Shown piece after piece: positions 35,901-38,099 of a stretch of 38,099 bases of DNA. The notes under the pieces are model-generated. The model ran no database searches, was not told the origin of the DNA, and was given only the letters and a program-made list of their open reading frames with translations. The stretch is from DASPFV01 sp035620975 (GTDB lineage Bacteria > Acidobacteriota > Vicinamibacteria > Vicinamibacterales > 2-12-FULL-66-21). The stretch lies in the NCBI GenBank assembly GCA_035620975.1, contig DASPFV010000294.1:1-38099 (forward strand), given 5' to 3'. Numbering within the stretch: the first letter of the stretch is position 1; every line of letters starts with the position of its first letter. The position numbers and the translations under genes were made by a program.

Positions 35901-36152
35901 CTACGGTGAGGAACGCACCACAATCCAGATGGCAGCGGCGACGGCACGCTCGACGGCCAGTTCGGTCTGGTCGCATTCGAATACGATGCCCGGGAAGGTC
36001 TGGAGGACGCGGATCTCGGCGCCGGGACTCACGCCCAGCGCGGCGAGCCGCTCGACGCGGCCGGTCAGATCGCGCGTGACGCGCACGATGCGGCCGCGCG
36101 CGCCGGGTGGGAGGATCGAAAGCGGGCTGGTCGCAGCGGGCTGCGGGGTCAT
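35901..36152 (-). CDS. feoA: FeoA-type SH3-like domain protein
   Basis: An 83-residue cytoplasmic protein of the FeoA/SH3-like fold: an LPPGARGRIVRVT start to the barrel, then RLAALGVSPGAEIRVLQTFPG and a closing ECDQTELAVERAVAAAIWV-like strand-helix. In the Feo system FeoA assists FeoB in Fe(II) uptake. The ATG overlaps the feoB stop by one base (TGATG), so it is translated after feoB, the reverse of the common feoA-feoB order. Confidence 0.9.
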   Translation of the reverse strand: MTPQPAATSPLSILPPGARGRIVRVTRDLTGRVERLAALGVSPGAEIRVLQTFPGIVFECDQTELAVERAVAAAIWIVVRSSP

Positions 36153-37933
36153 CAGAACGATACCTGCAGGACGCGGAAGGCGGCGTTGAGCGCCACTCCA
36201 GTGGCAATCGCCGTCACCGTGACGAACGCCAGGATCGCCAGCCCAACCCGGACGCCACGCTCGCGGATGATCATGAGCAGGTTGGCGACGCACGGCACGA
36301 ACAGTGTCATCACCGTCAGCGCGACCACCGCCTGCACGCCCGAAAGCAGGCCGTCTTGGGCCATGCGGAAGAGGCCCGCCGCGCCGTAATCCCGGCGCAG
36401 GAACCCCATCACGAAAACTTCGGCGGTGTTCTCGGGCAGGTTCAGGGCACCGGTCACGACGGGACGAGCCAGCGAGGTGAGCGCCCCGAGCGCGCCGAGC
36501 CGGTCGAGGGTGAAGAGCAGGACCGTGCCCGCGAGGAACAAGGGCACCGCTTCGCCGAGATACCATCTGACGCGCAGCGCGGTCTTGGTGAAGAGGTTGC
36601 GCAGCGACGGCATGCGCATCGGCGGCAGCTCCATGATGAAGTCGGAGCGCTCGCCCGGGAGGGCCCGGGCCGCGAGGAAGCCGACCAGGACCATCTGCGC
36701 GAGCACCACGCCGAACAGCGTCACCAGCGCCCAGACCGAAATGCCGCCGAGGATGCCCATGATCGTGGCCAGCTGCGCCGAGCACGGGACGCCCAGCGCC
36801 AGCAGCGTGATCGCGATCAGCCGTTCCTTCGGCGTCCCCAGGATCCTCGTGGTCATGGTCGCCATCGTGTCGCACCCCAGCCCGAGCACCATCGGGAGCA
36901 CGGCCTTGCCGTTGAGCCCCATGGCGCGGAACAGCCGGTCGCTGAAGATCGCCAGGCGGGGGATGTAGCCGCTGTCCTCCAGGAACCCGAACACGAGGAA
37001 GAAGGTGGTTACCACTGGCAGGACGATGGCTACGGCGTAGGTGAGGCCCATCGTGACGAGGCCGTACTCGCCGACCAGGAAGTCGCGGGCGAGCGCGAAA
37101 GGCAGGAACCTGGCGAGCGCCGCCGCGGCCGGGTTGATCCACGTTCCGAACAGTCCCTCCTCGAGGAGTCCCACGAGCGTCTGCGCGCCGACGACGCCCA
37201 CGACGAGGTACGTCAGGTACAGGACGAGGGCGAGGATCGCGATCCCGGGTACCGGCTGCCGTACAGCCCGGCCGATCCATTCCTGAAAGCGCCCGATCGA
37301 GGGCTCGCCCATGCGGCGGTACCGGGACGAGACGTCGTCGGCCCAGTGCAGGTGAGACATGCCGCTGTCTCGGCCGCGGGGCGCGGCGGCGCGGGACAGC
37401 GCCGCCCGGAGGTCGGCCAGACCGCGGCCTTCTGGCGCCACGGACTCGACGACGGGGATGCCCAGGTACGCCTGGAGCCCGGGGGCGTCAATCCGGACGC
37501 CGCGCGTCCGGGCCTCGTCCACCATGTTCAGGACGAGAATCGCGGGCAGGCCAAGGTCGGCAATCTGTGACGTCAGCGCCAGCGCGCGACGGAGGTTCCG
37601 CGCGTCGGCGACCTGGACGACGAGCTCCACGCCACCGTCGACGAGCATCTGACGCGTGATCCGCTCGTCTTCGCTGAGGACTCCCTCGAGCGTGTTGACG
37701 CCCGGCGTGTCGATGATGTCGCACACCTCGGCGCCGAGGATGGCGCGGCCGGTCGTGAGCGCGACGGTGGTGCCGGGGTAGTTCGAGACCGTCGCGTAGC
37801 GGCCCGTCAGCCGCCCGAAGATGACGCTCTTGCCGACGTTAGGGTTTCCAACGAGGCCGATTCGGAGAGGGTGCGCCCGGAGGCGCAGCAGCGGCGCCGG
37901 GGCGACGTCCGGGATTGCCCTGGGACAGGCCAT
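36152..37933 (-). CDS. feoB: Ferrous iron transporter FeoB
   Basis: A 593-residue membrane Fe(II) transporter with an N-terminal G domain: P-loop GNPNVGKS (29-36), YPGTT (switch), DTPG (G3) and NMVDEA (G4). The helical GDI domain is short. The transmembrane part (about 205-590) contains two Gate-like repeats, with LGLGCDTMATMTTRIL and LGVPCSAQLA placing the conserved Cys residues of the iron path. It is shorter than E. coli FeoB (about 770 aa), mainly in the linker. The start codon is ATG 37933. It is followed by feoA with a one-base overlap. Iron supplied here is needed for the cytochromes, hydrogenase and ferredoxin proteins of the window. Confidence 0.93.
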   Translation of the reverse strand: MACPRAIPDVAPAPLLRLRAHPLRIGLVGNPNVGKSVIFGRLTGRYATVSNYPGTTVALTTGRAILGAEVCDIIDTPGVNTLEGVLSEDERITRQMLVDGGVELVVQVADARNLRRALALTSQIADLGLPAILVLNMVDEARTRGVRIDAPGLQAYLGIPVVESVAPEGRGLADLRAALSRAAAPRGRDSGMSHLHWADDVSSRYRRMGEPSIGRFQEWIGRAVRQPVPGIAILALVLYLTYLVVGVVGAQTLVGLLEEGLFGTWINPAAAALARFLPFALARDFLVGEYGLVTMGLTYAVAIVLPVVTTFFLVFGFLEDSGYIPRLAIFSDRLFRAMGLNGKAVLPMVLGLGCDTMATMTTRILGTPKERLIAITLLALGVPCSAQLATIMGILGGISVWALVTLFGVVLAQMVLVGFLAARALPGERSDFIMELPPMRMPSLRNLFTKTALRVRWYLGEAVPLFLAGTVLLFTLDRLGALGALTSLARPVVTGALNLPENTAEVFVMGFLRRDYGAAGLFRMAQDGLLSGVQAVVALTVMTLFVPCVANLLMIIRERGVRVGLAILAFVTVTAIATGVALNAAFRVLQVSF

Positions 37934-38050
37934 GGTCGTTTGAGGGGGCAAAGCCGGTGCCGGGGCCAATCGCCGCGCGTTCCGGTCGGATTTCGCGCCG
38001 GCTCGAGAGAGCTGACGGAATTCCGGCGCCAATCCGTACGAGCTCTCAGT

Positions 38051-38099
38051 GTTGAGTGTTCCGTGTTCTTCCGTGTTCTTCCGTGGCGGTTCTTCCGTG
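38051..38099. repeat. CACGG 10/6-nt array, copy 3 (inverted, cut by the window end)
   Basis: The reverse complement CCGTG recurs at 10- and 6-nt spacings, with TTCTT linkers, in the same style as the arrays at 12748 and 23170. It lies upstream of feoB and continues past the end of the window. A GAGTGTT/TCAGTGT stretch just before it has a 7-nt period, so the two repeat types abut. Confidence 0.8.

Overview
The window is GC-rich bacterial chromosome, packed with genes. It most likely comes from an Acidobacteriota member, perhaps of the Vicinamibacteria type. The signs are an 801-residue two-unit FtsX/MacB permease of the kind amplified in that phylum, a DUF1572-type DinB protein, multiheme cytochromes, and abundant short tandem repeats between genes. 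This placement is inference; no rRNA or tRNA gene is present to settle it.

Layout. 1-8.1 kb holds ordinary chromosomal genes: a secreted endonuclease/exonuclease/phosphatase-fold protein, a DinB protein, an ABC-type permease, a type II topoisomerase A subunit and a PhzF-like isomerase. 8.1-12.0 kb (minus strand) is a respiratory module: a stand-alone domain resembling the glutamyl-tRNA reductase dimerisation domain, an 11-heme membrane-anchored cytochrome c, a b-type cytochrome and a six-heme NapC/NirT-type protein. 12.2-15.2 kb carries two small Cys-containing proteins, a radical SAM enzyme with odd Cys spacing and a tandem universal stress protein.

15.3-29.1 kb is one continuous minus-strand hydrogenase locus of twelve genes plus two: small subunit, HybA, HybB, large subunit, HybD-like protease, HypF, HypC, HypD, HypE, a PurN-like formyltransferase, a crotonase-fold protein, HypA and HypB. 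The first five follow the E. coli hybOABCD order. The formyltransferase and crotonase genes overlap by 7 nt and sit between hypE and hypA. Together they have the two-domain architecture and approximate total length (566 aa) of HypX, the enzyme that makes the active-site CO ligand from formyl-tetrahydrofolate. I read them as a split, PurN-type HypX equivalent, the most interesting biology here. Electrons from H2 would pass through the small subunit and HybA to the quinone pool via HybB, and could in principle leave through the cytochrome module upstream.

Divergent from the hydrogenase, 29.5-33.7 kb encodes a full-length pyruvate:ferredoxin oxidoreductase translationally coupled to a Cys-rich membrane-anchored protein of unknown function. 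33.8-34.3 kb is a decayed nucleotidyltransferase-like remnant. A secreted sulfatase follows, then a convergent feoB-feoA ferrous iron uptake pair, which fits the heavy Fe demand of the rest of the window.

A second striking property is the noncoding DNA. Many gaps in the right half carry arrays with an exact 7-nt period but a different word at each site. A separate 10/6-nt CACGG array family occurs three times. One heptad element forms perfect 26-nt inverted arms that touch both the large-subunit stop codon and the protease start codon. Another has run into the 3' end of nifJ and encodes its C-terminal tail.
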